Shown here piece by piece: positions 44,243-55,273 of a stretch of 64,000 nt of DNA (the first letter of the stretch is position 1; each line of letters begins with the position of its first letter). Source of the stretch: Paraphoma chrysanthemicola. Its lineage: Eukaryota > Ascomycota > Dothideomycetes > Pleosporales > Phaeosphaeriaceae. The stretch is taken from NCBI GenBank assembly GCA_020744225.1, contig JAGMWG010000019.1, positions 248,001-312,000 of the forward strand, written 5' to 3'. A model generated the notes under the pieces. It saw only the letters and a program-made list of their open reading frames with translations. It was not told the origin of the DNA and made no database searches. The translations under genes were made by a program, and so were the position numbers.

Positions 44243-44614
44243 ATGCAACTTAAAGCTATTTTCACGGCTCTGACGCTCACCAGCTGGTACCACTCAGCGA
44301 ATCCTCTTGACTTCAATCTCTAATGTACTGCTTACAGCGTCGTCGCCAACCTCCATTTCTACGCCTGGTGCTCAAACCGGGTTTTCAAAGGCCTACAGGA
44401 AGAAGAAGAAGCGAATTCAAAAGCAACCGAAGATGCTTGCGCGCGTTATCGCAACCGCAATACTGGCAACAACCAATGGGATAAATGTCCCGACTGCACC
44501 CCAGGTGTTCGGGGTGACGTGAGGGTGTGCAACTCCCCAGCAAAGCATATCGGAGGCGACGAGTGGGATTACTACTGCAAGCAAGTTGGCGCAGATTATG
44601 GAAGTGCTAGCTAG
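44243..44614 (+). CDS. Small secreted cysteine-rich protein B (paralogue of A)
   Basis: 106-residue model, exons 44243-44286 and 44338-44614. The 51-base intron (GTACCA donor, TTACAG acceptor) splits the signal peptide MQLKAIFTALTLTSCVVA exactly as in gene A (44-base first exon, phase 2). The mature part carries six cysteines with ATEDACARYRNRNTGNNQWD, CPDCTPG, and HIGGDEWDYYCKQVGADYG. These match gene A's RNRNTG...W..CPDC and GGDEFEYYCK. The coding DNA shares a 20-base identical stretch over YRNRNTG. Gene A's second and third introns are absent here, and two cysteines (A's NSC and one of the C..C pair before GGDE) have no partner. TATAAG is at 44119, about 120 bases upstream. Function unknown. 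Confidence 0.82.
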
Positions 44615-45057
44615 AAAATTACGGAAACAGTTGTTGTGGAGATGGAATGGGAATGGTCACGATTGAGGAGAATCGGTGGAAGGATCGTTCGCACCGCAAC
44701 TGCTTTCGAAAGGATTTTCATTTCCCTAGCAAACCTTAGGTGTCATGCAATTTTGTGTCGAAAATACAACTTGCTTTGCGGTCATCGTTACGTTATGTTG
44801 ACTACCCCTCTTCTCCGCCCAAGGTACAAAGTATGCAGTCGCTACACTGCAGGACGCAGCCATTAGGTCCATCCGTGGTTCAGTTTGCGTTAGTCAATGG
44901 ACTAGGTTCATAATTTCGTTTGACCTTGAAGTCATTAAGATACGTTTTCTCTCTTTCTCGTCAGTCATAACGGGTCGATTTTTTCTCCTACCGCGCACCA
45001 CTCTTTTCTCGTTCGCACTTAAGAACTATCAAGCAATTCGCCAGATACACCTCCAAG
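44615..45057. other. Intergenic region, no gene seen
   Basis: 443 bases with a C/T-rich leader (about 44950-45030) before the next start codon; nothing else is supported. Confidence 0.5.
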
Positions 45058-45864
45058 ATGTCAGATGAGTCCCGAACCTCTCCATTCCTTAAAACCCCCG
45101 CAGAAATTCGCCTCATGATCTATGACTGCCTCCCCATTCGAACACAACACCATCACTTCCACCTCGCGAATTCCTCTTTTACGCAGAATGGAACACCAAA
45201 CATCCTCCAGCTCGTCTGTTACGGCATGCAAGGCCTCGCGATTCTCCGCGTCTGTCGTGAATTAAATCGCGAAGCAGAATCACATCTTAGTCGTCGACTT
45301 CTTCAAATAGCAAATCAGCCACTACGCATAATCGCCATCACCACTGCGCTCGGCGATCAGAATACGCGACTACTTCTGACCTGCCTTCCGCAACTGGACC
45401 CGTGGCGTGCCCTTCCGTGGTTTCGAAAGGTTTTCGACAAGCAGCCTTCGCAGCTATCTGCGGAGGTTAATTTGCGGACAAACCATTTCAAGGAACTTCA
45501 TGTCGAGGTAGCAGTGCTCGATCAGCCGACGGAACAGGATCGGGAGAATTTAGTGAAGTACGGGCATGACAAAGCTGCGCTACAATATGATTATGTCATG
45601 GATCTAACAGACCTTCTCGATGTCCAAGGTGTCCGCTCGGAGTCGGAGAAAGATGAACGGGTGTTGAGAATTCTGATCAGGCCGGCAAAGTGCATTCCTG
45701 AAGAGGCGGATGCATTGGCTAGATCAGCTGACCTGGCGCACTTGAGACGAGATGAAGGTGGCGATGTTAATTATCCTAATGATCATGACATAGGTTTCGG
45801 TGATGAAGTCCGCACAGAGGAGTGGGACGAGTCTTGGGAGGAGGGAGAGGTGTGTTTGGCCTAG
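45058..45864 (+). CDS. F-box-like / 2EXR-type fungal protein, paralogue 3
   Basis: 268 residues, single exon, starting at the first ATG. The N-terminal motif SPFLKTPAEIRLMIYDCLPI matches the FLDLP..[LI]RLM[VI]Y.RLP of the genes at 18133 and 19943. The second block, LAILRVCRELNREAESHLSRRL, matches their ILRACRRIYAEAA block. The ending, EEWDESWEEGEVCLA, carries the shared EW...W.EGE signature. So a family of three members is spread over 27 kb, with this copy nearer the secreted-protein genes. The middle region is diverged and rich in acidic residues. Function unknown; by family, possibly a protein-interaction or Skp1-binding module. Confidence 0.83.
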   Translation: MSDESRTSPFLKTPAEIRLMIYDCLPIRTQHHHFHLANSSFTQNGTPNILQLVCYGMQGLAILRVCRELNREAESHLSRRLLQIANQPLRIIAITTALGDQNTRLLLTCLPQLDPWRALPWFRKVFDKQPSQLSAEVNLRTNHFKELHVEVAVLDQPTEQDRENLVKYGHDKAALQYDYVMDLTDLLDVQGVRSESEKDERVLRILIRPAKCIPEEADALARSADLAHLRRDEGGDVNYPNDHDIGFGDEVRTEEWDESWEEGEVCLA

Positions 45865-47305
45865 ATGGCATCGGGTTTCTTTGTGTGCAAAGGATGTACT
45901 GGAGCAGGAAATCATGCAAGGCTATCACGAGCACGTGCGAAATGCTAGGGTCCGACGGATACGTGCTTCTTAGAATGATTATGTCTCTCAGCGAAGTGTC
46001 CATGATGGGTCAAGAAGACTCCCAATCCCTCAGCTCTTCTTCAGGCCACAGTATTCGAGAACGATGGACCGTGAGACTACCTCTGCTCCGCAATGCATAA
46101 CACTTTTACGGAGGCTTCTGGATACTCGCAAGACAAATTCAGAACGGCCACAGGAACTTCTTGTTGCATGTTGTCTCCCATCTAGCATCACTCAACCTGA
46201 AGCATTTGCCAACGAAGCCTGACTATACCTCCGGCGACCATGCAGTTTTGTTAAATCGGAAGACTTCTCCGTCCTCGCCGTTCACACGACTCGCAGCATG
46301 AATCGAGGCCTTCTTAAAGAAAAGGGAACATCCGCAAGCTGCCTCGGCACATGTGCATTGTGCAACAACAAAGGGAGTCCCCGGCTCCAACCAAAGGCTG
46401 GCAGTGCGATCACAAAACATGACACAGCGTATGGCATGTTGACAGCCCCATTTTGACCACTTACAATCAAAGGCCAGACGGCCGAGATCCTACGTGCGGT
46501 GTGCGGTGCTGCCAATTTTACTCCTAAGCTCTTGCGATCCACGTTGGCGATGGTGCGACCTGAGAACAAAGAAAACTCTGGTCGCAGCAGGGAAGCCAAC
46601 GGACATCGTGGCAGTGCCAACCTAATGGTCGCATTCGCTTTCTCCTCGGTGCAGTGATTCCGAAGATGATTGACTGATTATTCCTCTTGAATCCAGACCT
46701 TGCTTTCGCACGTAGGGTGTCGGGATGTGGAGATTGTTATGTGATGCCCACGAGTTTTTGCGTGTCTTGAACAAAGACAAAGACCGATGACCTGGGCTGA
46801 CGGCAATATCCAGCTGCTTACATCGCTTCGGTGGCATGACTCCGCCTTCTTACTGTTCTTTGAGCAGTGGCCCAGATCCTGGTTCTCTTGTTGCAGTGTG
46901 TATGAAGTCGGCGGCTTGAAGTCGACGGAGCGGTCCTCCGCTTCACGGAGGAGCACGCACACTAGACTTGGGCAAGCTAGCTTCTTTCCCTTTTCAGTCA
47001 TAGTAAGGCCTATCTGGGTCAACTTTTCCCTCGCCCGAGAATATGGTTCATCTGCCTCTACCCGCAACACCCTTGGCAGAGCTACTTTCGACAAAATACG
47101 GGCCATACGGACCCTGACGTGCGCAAGAGTGTGTGTGTCTTGTTGCTCGCCGTTCGCCCAATGCTGCTTAGTGACATCAGTGCACGCAAGCCAGCGACGT
47201 TATTTGATATGGTGTAAGCACAAAGCGGACCTGTTGTATAAGTTGCTGTCTCATCCCCACTACGTCAATCATTATTCCAGACCCATACAAACGGCACTAC
47301 ACATC
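45865..47305. other. Intergenic region, no supported gene
   Basis: About 1.4 kb. A frame at 46787 runs into the 47306 gene in phase but lacks an ATG and reads as non-coding (aromatic, no pattern). The promoter of the next gene is here. Confidence 0.5.
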
Positions 47306-48109
47306 ATGGCCGCGGACTCCTTCATCCAACCACAACCAATCATGGCCTACAGGCGAGGGAGGAAGCCTACCTCAGGAGTAAAAGATGTCAACCAACTCTT
47401 CGACCACGTAAAAGTCTTTCAAGATCTTCTCCGATTTCAGCACGATCCACGCGACATGGACCCAGCGATCAGCGTGGTTCAAGAGTATGCCCGCGCAGTT
47501 CGTCTCCTCTACATCAAGACCCGATGGTCGAAACTTGGTCTAGCAGACTGGCATGCTGAAATGAGGATCCTGCTCTGCGCGCGAGAATCGACGCTCATGG
47601 GTCTCGATATTTGGGAACCATTGGACGACTTCTTCGACACATACATCTTCGAGATGGAGGTGCAGCCAATGGCTGAGCTCGATGCCCAGGGGAGAAAGCT
47701 CGTCAAAAGGGGACTGTTAAGACAACTGCAGGACGCCGCATCAAGAGAGCTCGAGGCGTGCCACCGGGAATTGTGTGACCTGCTAGCTGATAGGCTGTCC
47801 AACTGGCGGTCGCTGGACAGCAAGATGCTGATTTTCAAGAAGAAGGTGTGGTTGGACTGTGAAGCCCGGGGAAGTCTCTGCTTGGAGCCGGTGAATGATT
47901 ATGGGACCGTCAATGTAGTAACAAACCTCGCCGACGGGATCGCAAGGAACAGCCAAGTCGAAAATATCTCCAGCTCCCCGGCTTTTCCGAATCAAATGCC
48001 ACTTGCTCAGTATACACTATTTCTACAACAAAAGCAACAAGAGAACAACGTCGTGCAGGTGCAGCGGGTCGACAGCAGCGGAATGCTACACAGGCGGCTA
48101 TGCATATGA
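47306..48109 (+). CDS. Orphan fungal protein, helical, unknown function
   Basis: 267 residues, single exon, from the first ATG of the frame (the second in-frame ATG is at 47342). It has no signal peptide or membrane segment. Residues about 25-200 are predicted mostly helical with well-spaced Trp and Leu (LYIKTRWSKLGLADWHAEMR, LDIWEPLDDFFDTYIFEME) and charged surfaces (ELDAQGRKLVKRGLLRQLQ), which gives it the look of a folded globular or coiled-coil protein rather than a chance frame. The last 60 residues are Gln/Ser/Asn-rich. I recognise no family. It may be a lineage-specific regulator or structural protein; this is a guess. Confidence 0.65.
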   Translation: MAADSFIQPQPIMAYRRGRKPTSGVKDVNQLFDHVKVFQDLLRFQHDPRDMDPAISVVQEYARAVRLLYIKTRWSKLGLADWHAEMRILLCARESTLMGLDIWEPLDDFFDTYIFEMEVQPMAELDAQGRKLVKRGLLRQLQDAASRELEACHRELCDLLADRLSNWRSLDSKMLIFKKKVWLDCEARGSLCLEPVNDYGTVNVVTNLADGIARNSQVENISSSPAFPNQMPLAQYTLFLQQKQQENNVVQVQRVDSSGMLHRRLCI

Positions 48110-51100
48110 GAAAAGAGAAGATTGAGCATGGTGCTTCCTATGGAACCTTTCGCCGCAGGGATGAGGAGCCGAGCCGTTGTGACGGGCATTTTAATCGAGT
48201 GGGGCCGTAATGGAAGTGAACGAAGCGAAGAAATGCATACATGATATCCCAGACCAAAATGTATATTTAGCGCCCGAGTTAGAAGATTCATATAGACCAT
48301 ATTTAACATCTCCAAGACATTGAGGTGCATTCCAGCTAGATGTGATCCTTGTCCGTCACTTGTCGTGTAATTCTGTGAACACCAGTGGCTAAATCGGGAG
48401 TCTTTCAATGACCACAGTCTCAATAATCGTGACTACATCACACATCGACTACCCAGTGAGCGAAGTGGGTATAATGTAATAGGCAGGACTGGAGCGCCCG
48501 CTCGTGGAGAGTGGTTCTGACTTGTTTCGCCTGAGGTGTGCTTTGTCTCCACATGAGCTGGATTGGCCACTGCGATCGAATGACGCCCAGCATGTGGTAT
48601 GAAGGTTTAATCGAAAATTGGCGTACTGTGGCATATCGGCCGCGGAATGCTTCAAACAATAACTCGATTTGAGACGATGCTTTTGTCAGATCACGCGGAG
48701 AGCTGTATGAATGCCAGCAGGGTTGGTGTTACGAGTAGGAGTATCGAACAAACAGAACAGAACTTCGCCATCAGCGAGCAGGTGATCTCAGAAGTCGCTG
48801 CAGGACTGGCAACAAGGAGCTCCTCAACTCCACTCGAGCAGGGTCGCTCAGACCACATCGCTCCGGGCGGGCAGATATGCCCGCAGTTACTAGGTTGACG
48901 GGACACGTATCGGCTAGAGATAGACGCGCAACCCAAGGGCATGAAGCTTAGAAGGAACAGCAGGCGAAATACGAGAGCCGTGGTGATGCAACTCAGGCGG
49001 AGTGCAGTGGTTGAAACGGAACACCGGTCGAAGACTCCGCCACATTGTTCAGCTACATGACCATTGCTTCGACAGTTAAAAGGAGCAGTCCAGAAGGTTG
49101 GCCCAGATGAGACTGGAGTTATATAACGATTGCTGGGAGAGACATAGTGTCCAGCTACGCAATCCGCCGGACCGTTGACGACTAGGTAGGCTTAAACGCG
49201 TCTTGTAGGTAGCTCTGTAGTGAGCCCACATACAAGAACTCAAACTAGTCAGGAGTGTGAGCCGTGTAGTAGTGTCTAGCTCAAATCGAGTTGACAGACG
49301 CCAGACCGAGGGGAAATTCATGCCGATCTCGCTTGCAATGATCGACATTAATCATGAAGAACATCGCGGCAAAACTCAATGTCGACACAACAAGCCAAGA
49401 GCCGCCTACGTCACTGATCGACAAAGCCCGAAACCTCGATTATTCCACCACCCGCAGCACCAATATCCAACCCAATCACATTCCCACAGCTTGCCCACTA
49501 ATTTTAAACTCTCCCGCAAAGCGAAGCCAGCTCTACACAATGTAATATTAATACCCACGTCACAGAATCACCACCATGATCGCTCGAGGCACGAGCGTAA
49601 ACTGATCCTGGCCGTCATCTAACCCCGGACCGCAGCCCGATTATGCCAATGCGACACATCGCGCACATCATTGACCAGACGAAGCAAGACCTGCATCTAC
49701 GCCAAGCGACTAATACATGATTGGCTGATTATTTTGACTTTCCTTGGATGTTTCGCGTGGTGGCTTTGGCATATGGTAATATCGGGCTTTCAGTTGGTGA
49801 AAGATGACAAGCTGGAGTCAGTAAGAGCGGGCCAGGGTTGATGATGTGAGCAACGAGCTGAACTAGGCTGAAGCAGCTCTGAACATGCGGTATATGAAGT
49901 GGTCATTGGTGAGGTTTTCGGTTCCCGAGCTACATGGCAAATTAGCAGATGGAATAGGCAAATGTGCATGGTTTCGGGCTTGGTACTCAAGCAAATACTC
50001 ACTGCGTGCCGTACCGGCATTAAATATACAAGGCTCGTATATGCAATACAGTAACGAGCTTTGCGCCTGCGTACATGTATGTGCATGCATGCATGCTGCA
50101 GTCACGCTCGTAAACCCCAATAACCCGTTCTTAGGGTAAGTTTCTTCGCACACACTCATATGCTATTTCCGTATCGTGATCAGCGGGCAGAATCCCCTCT
50201 TGAGGATCATCGCAAACGCGGCTCTCGCCTCGCCTGTCTCGCTAGACGAAACCCTAGAAAACACTTGTTTCTGTCCTGATTCATAATTTTCCTCAGCACA
50301 AAGCCGCTTGTCATACGAAATTTTCTTTTCCCTCCCACAAAAACATCACGCTACATGAATCTGAGGTGATCGGTTGTAAAATTTCTCGCGATCCAGCCCT
50401 ACGTCTTGGCTGGCCTATCACCTTCCCTTTCGCGACGGACCCCACGGACCCGGTCTAGATCGAAGCCATCAGGATGCGCTTGTGGTGAGCTGGCGTGTGG
50501 AGAGCTGAAAGATGGCGTGCGCTAATGCATTCGTTGGCGAGAAAGGGCCGTTACGCAGTGTAAGGCGTTATGCGCTTGTAAGCTAGTGGTTTATGGTGTT
50601 GCGTAAGACGGGCGAGACGAGACGCCGGGGCGCGCGACGAGGCTGAAAGTACCTGTGTACCTACCGTAGGGTAGGAATTTAGTGAGGATGGGAGATGCTT
50701 GGGTGACGCGATGTCGGCGTGCATGACACGTTAGTGAGGCACTGAAGGAAAGGCTGGGCGTGCTTGGGTGATGACGGCACTGGACTAACGATACGTTTGG
50801 ACAATGGTAAGTGATGATGATGTTTTGTCATTAGGGATGCTTTGATTTAGATGTGTACCTATTGGTATGTGTCGAGAAACAACAAATGGAAATGCTGAAG
50901 GGTATAGTGCTGGGTGACCTGCATTGCCATGCGGTGTATCCCAGGTCCATGCCTTATGTCAAACGCCTGCAATGCCAAAGCCGCCCTGGGCGGTTGAAGA
51001 TATGCTTGAAACGGAGTTCGTCCTCGATGCAAATGTATACACGTCGACTTTTTGTGATGACCGCTCTCGAACCTCAAGAATCGCGGTCTGGTTCGTGTGA

Positions 51101-51119
51101 AAACGCTGTTGCTGAATGT
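48110..51119. other. Gene-poor stretch, no supported gene
   Basis: About 3 kb of short overlapping frames. Two frames that start with ATG and look least random (48677-48898 and 49354-49545, 60-73 codons) have no partner or splice context and are not called. A short ATGC tetramer run is at 50082-50096. Confidence 0.5.
50082..50096. repeat. Short (TGCA)n tetranucleotide run
   Basis: Three to four tandem copies of TGCA, self-complementary, in non-coding DNA. Confidence 0.7.
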
Positions 51120-52295
51120 CTATCGTCGAAAAACGCTCATGAAGCTCTTGCGCTTGCTAACCTGCGGCGCTGATTTGTCCTTGGGGATGGGTGGTGGAGT
51201 AAGTTGCGCGTTCGAGTTGGACCTCTTCGCGAACTTGGACATTAACGGCTCTGACTTCTTCTCGCTCATTTTGTGGACAATTGCTGGGTCGAGCACTGTT
51301 TCGTCTACGGCTACTCCGGAGTCGCGACCATCGCTAGGAAACGAAGAGGGCTGCTCTGTTCTTATGGCAGTGTTAGCCTTGGATGAGTTGCGAGACAGCT
51401 GGATGCTACTCTTTGCTTTGGAGACGGCGGACTTTCGCGAGCTCTTGGTCATAGCCCGCTTCATGCCGCCGTTCTCCTCTGCCTGTTGTCGCTCCAGCCG
51501 TTCGATTTCACCAAGGATGGTCATGCCATTCATCGCAAGGCTCTCCTCAGGGATTGGGATGAACTTAATGATACCCCGGTCTGGGGTAACGCCAATTGAC
51601 TCGCACATGAATTGCTGGATGAGTGCCGCATTGCGCTTGTTGGTAGTGGGCTGCAGCTGCACGGGTAGTGCATTGATTGCGAGGACGTACGTGGGCTCGA
51701 AAGAGCCGCCGAGTAGCAGACACGCTGAGTGGTTGACCGTTATCATAATGGACGTTTCGGGGCGCTGGTATCTCGTTGAGAGATGGTGCGAAAGGTCGGT
51801 GACCAGGGTGTACTCGTCCTTGATCTGTGTTTGGTCAGTAGGATGTACAGATGTGGAGCATTGTGGAGATTAGGGACTTACAATAACATTGGTGCGCAGC
51901 TCAGCGACAATGGGCGCATCTTTGGTCACGCGCTCGCGAGCCGACGACGACGTGCCATCCTTGTACGAGAATGAGTCTTCGTAGAACTGTGCGCGGGAGC
52001 GGGAGGTAAGCGGACGCAGTTCTCCCAGGACGTCGCCGGTAGTACCGCGGGTAATCGGGCGAAGATGCCTGGAACCATCATTTGCAAGCTGCTCCGACTC
52101 TTGCACTGACCGCGGTGACGATGCAAACGAGAATTGTGATGCTGCGGGCGAGAGCTGGTCTCCAACTGCTTCGGGCGACAGCAGCTGGGCGCCTGCCTGC
52201 TTAGGAAAAGCATTGTTGCCCGAATTGGTCGAGGTGGACGACGGCCTGGACATCTTGGTCTGCGTCGACATTGAATTGTGGACGGAGTGTGGCAT
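51120..52295 (-). CDS. Protein with internal MIF/tautomerase-like domain
   Basis: 372-residue model, minus strand, exons 52295-51882 and 51824-51120 (57-base GT-AG intron, phase 0). The first 125 residues are disordered, Ser/Gln/Arg-rich. Then comes a macrophage-migration-inhibitory-factor-like fold at about 127-238: API-VAELRTNVIIKDEYTLVTD for the first strand and helix, SIMITVNHSACLLLGGSFEP (the family's 'h-x-V-x-x-x-x-x-h-x-F/L-G-G-s-x-x-P' block), then LQPTTNKRNAALIQQFMCES and GVTPDRGIIKF, matching the second helix and strand. The C-terminal 130 residues are basic and Ser/Lys-rich (KRKSFMSVFRR end). In animal MIF the catalytic Pro is at position 1 after Met removal; here the matching proline is internal, so tautomerase activity would need processing. 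A scaffold or signalling role is more likely; not proven. Confidence 0.85.
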
Positions 52296-55273
52296 GACGT
52301 CGAACAGAAGAATAGCGGTACTGAAGATATATGTGAATGCGAAATGACGCCCGGAGGTGTTTGTTTGGCTGGTGAGGGGAGCCGCGAATTCCTGAGGACG
52401 ATCTTGGACCGGATCGCCGCGTAGATATGGATAAAGACGTTTGCGTGTGTAACCTAACCGTGCGCGGCGCTCAGAGCGTAGCTTTATCTATTGATGCAGG
52501 TCGTATTGGGCCAGTGGCGGCGGTTATCTTCCAGACAGGATATCACAGTGGGATGCGGTGGACGAAGCAGAGGCCGTAGCTGAAGGGCAGCGGATACTCC
52601 TCCTCTATATGCAATGCAATGATGCAGGGTGGACCAAATGGCGAGCAGGAGCGGCTGGGTGTATATTCATATAGTGGCACACTGATTGCCAACGTCTCCA
52701 AGCGACCAGGCCCAGTCGACTGTCCAGTGCCCGCACGACAGCTTCGAGACACACACCGACCGGGGTCTTCTCACATCTGGTCTGGCGGGCTTCGATCTTG
52801 TCCAAAGCGCGCTAGCCTATCTGCATTGGGCGCAGGCTCCACATGCTGGCGGAGGCGGAGCGCTGCCCATCGGCCACTCCTTCGACGTCTTAGCGAAGTC
52901 CAGCGTGGCCGCAGCTGCTCGCTCAGCGGCCCTTTCCTAAACTTATCTCATGCTCCCATCATCAGGTGCGCCACTATCAGCATTCCAGCTGCACGCGCGT
53001 CTCGTTATAGATTTCCGCGATGCCGAATGCCGGCACTTGACAAACGGGCATCAAGACACGATGGCATTCGTCCGCGCAGCACCACACACCGCAATGTGCT
53101 TGACAGGACCTCACAACCTGGCGACTAACGCAGCCTCGTCAGGGCCTCTGCTCCCTTCCCGCCCCAGGTGCCGCACATGGAGAATCCTTGCGCAGGCCCA
53201 GATGCCTCGTCGTGCGGCTCGCACACCAACTCATCAGGTGCGCTCCAGAACCCGCACAGAGGTCGCACGTGAAGAACGATTCGGTATGAAGCGAGATCGA
53301 ACACAGAAGCAACGCCGAGCTTCCTGCGGCTGCGTGACCCAGACCAGCGGCAGCAAGCGAATGGAGCAAAGTGCAAGCCCACCTGCGTCACCACTCAAAA
53401 GTCATGCACCAATATCGTTCCTCTGTTCAATATCACCGTCGCCTGCCCGGCTCTTGTGCTGCGGTGAACGATGGGATCTAATGCAGGTACCGGCTTCCAA
53501 TCTCCACAGGCCTCGACCGCAGCAGTGCATCGCAGAAACTGTTTAGACTTCATTTCAGGGTGTCGAATCGCGTCTCGCACAAGTATCGTCTGGTGCTTCG
53601 TATCTTGCCTGCTCTTCCCCAAACAGTACTAACAGCAGTCCGTGTCATCGCTTCCTTATCATCAGCACAACTGAAATCCCACTCATCTCCTGCTGAAGCA
53701 TTTTCCGGCCCACAGTTACCCGCTAATCATGATCGATGCTTTTGTCCCACATCGAACGACGCCTCAACACCATAGACGCCCTTCAGGCGGCCACCAGATA
53801 CACATCCATGCAATCGGCAATTCATGGAGGCCATCTGACAGCCTGCACTCTCTCTCACCTCAATCTCGGATCTGCAGCGGTCCTTTTGTTTGTGCAACGG
53901 CGCACGCATTGCCGGCGCATGCACGTCAAAACCCTTCTGAGGGGTGCATCTGCTGCTACCGCTGTGTAACGGATTGGCTTGCTAGCTCACCAGAGCACAA
54001 AGGACACCTCATTTCCCAACGGTTGGTTGTAGCTCCAGCGTCTGTAATGTCCAACGGTTCATAGCTTCATTGAAACCGCCTGCTAGCGCCACTTCCGCCA
54101 ACGCCCGCCAACGGCTGAATTTGTGCTGTGTTGGACCTACCTCATGCGCTTCCGGTGAGCATATCGTTGCGCCACCAGACGCTGCATCCGTCTAGATAGA
54201 TTAAATAACATTGAAAGGCCACCCACTTTGCTCGGCGGCAGTTATTCTGCGGCTAAAAGCATGGTAGGCGACCTTTTGGAGAGACTCTTGCTGTAGAAGC
54301 AAGCCAGATGGACTGACATAGCCCTGCCATCGTCGCCTAATCAGGGTCGTACCCCTAGTGCATTCCTACTAGCAACAACATCGTATTTCCTCACAATGAG
54401 CCGCAATGTGTATAAGCCCGAATGCGTGGCAGTGCACTCGGACCGTCACAACATCGTTGCTCTTTCTTATCCCTGCCAGACCGGCATTTTTCACGGATGC
54501 TTCAGTCTTTTAAATAAGCCCAAAACTAAACAATGCCGATGCGGTGCAAGAAACACATTTACACACGTATCGTTGCTACTTCCTGGTCCGCGCCCGCTGA
54601 AATTCCAGGTATTCACCGAACCTGTCAACACTGCTGCCTGTCTTCCAAAAATATAGCGCTTGTGGACCCTTACGCTAAGACAGCCCGCATGGCGGGGAGA
54701 AACACATTATCAGACACGACCTCGGGAACAAGCTAAACTCGACTTTGTTCGTACTCGTGTCAGCAGTTGGGTTGGTGCAAGCCCCGTAGGATTCCGTCTT
54801 CTTGAACATGATGCCGCAACTCCGAGCCGTGCTGCTGTATGAATCATCAATTACTTCTTTTGGTGCAAGATAGCAAACTTAGTCTGCGTGAAGAACTATT
54901 GGCATGCTCGTATCGGGCTATCAAGCTTTCGGATCCTCATGCTTCTTTGCATAGCTCTGCGTCTCGTATCTGGCGGGATTGATCGGGAGGACGTGGGCGT
55001 GTTCGAATAGGCAGCCAGTGGAAAAGGAGGTGCCATATCGTATTGCTGGGTACTCTCTCTGAGTTAGTCTGTTCCCAGTTGTGATGGCGACGGCCAAGAT
55101 TGTGAAATTGTGAGAATATAGACGCCAGTCAGAAAACCAGTGTTGTGACGTAGGGATCATGTGAGAGCGCGTAGCTTCCTCAGCTGGAGCGCGATGAGGA
55201 TCGCGTCAACAACACCGCCCGCATCTCCAACACTCCCCACCAGCTTACGACGAACCAACCACGGACCTCTGCA
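52296..55273. other. Gene-poor stretch, no supported gene
   Basis: About 3 kb. The largest frame, 52950-53546 (198 codons), is Arg/Ser/Pro-rich, overlapped by antisense frames and without splice or family cues. An 86-codon frame at 54396-54656 with several Cys is also not convincing. The promoter of CENP-X lies at the right end. Confidence 0.5.

Noticed and set aside
52950..53546. 198-codon plus-strand frame
   Set aside because: Arg/Ser/Pro-rich, with antisense frames over the same stretch; no homologous pattern seen.
54396..54656. 86-codon frame with several Cys
   Set aside because: It starts at an ATG but shows no signal peptide, conserved spacing or partner; could not be separated from chance.
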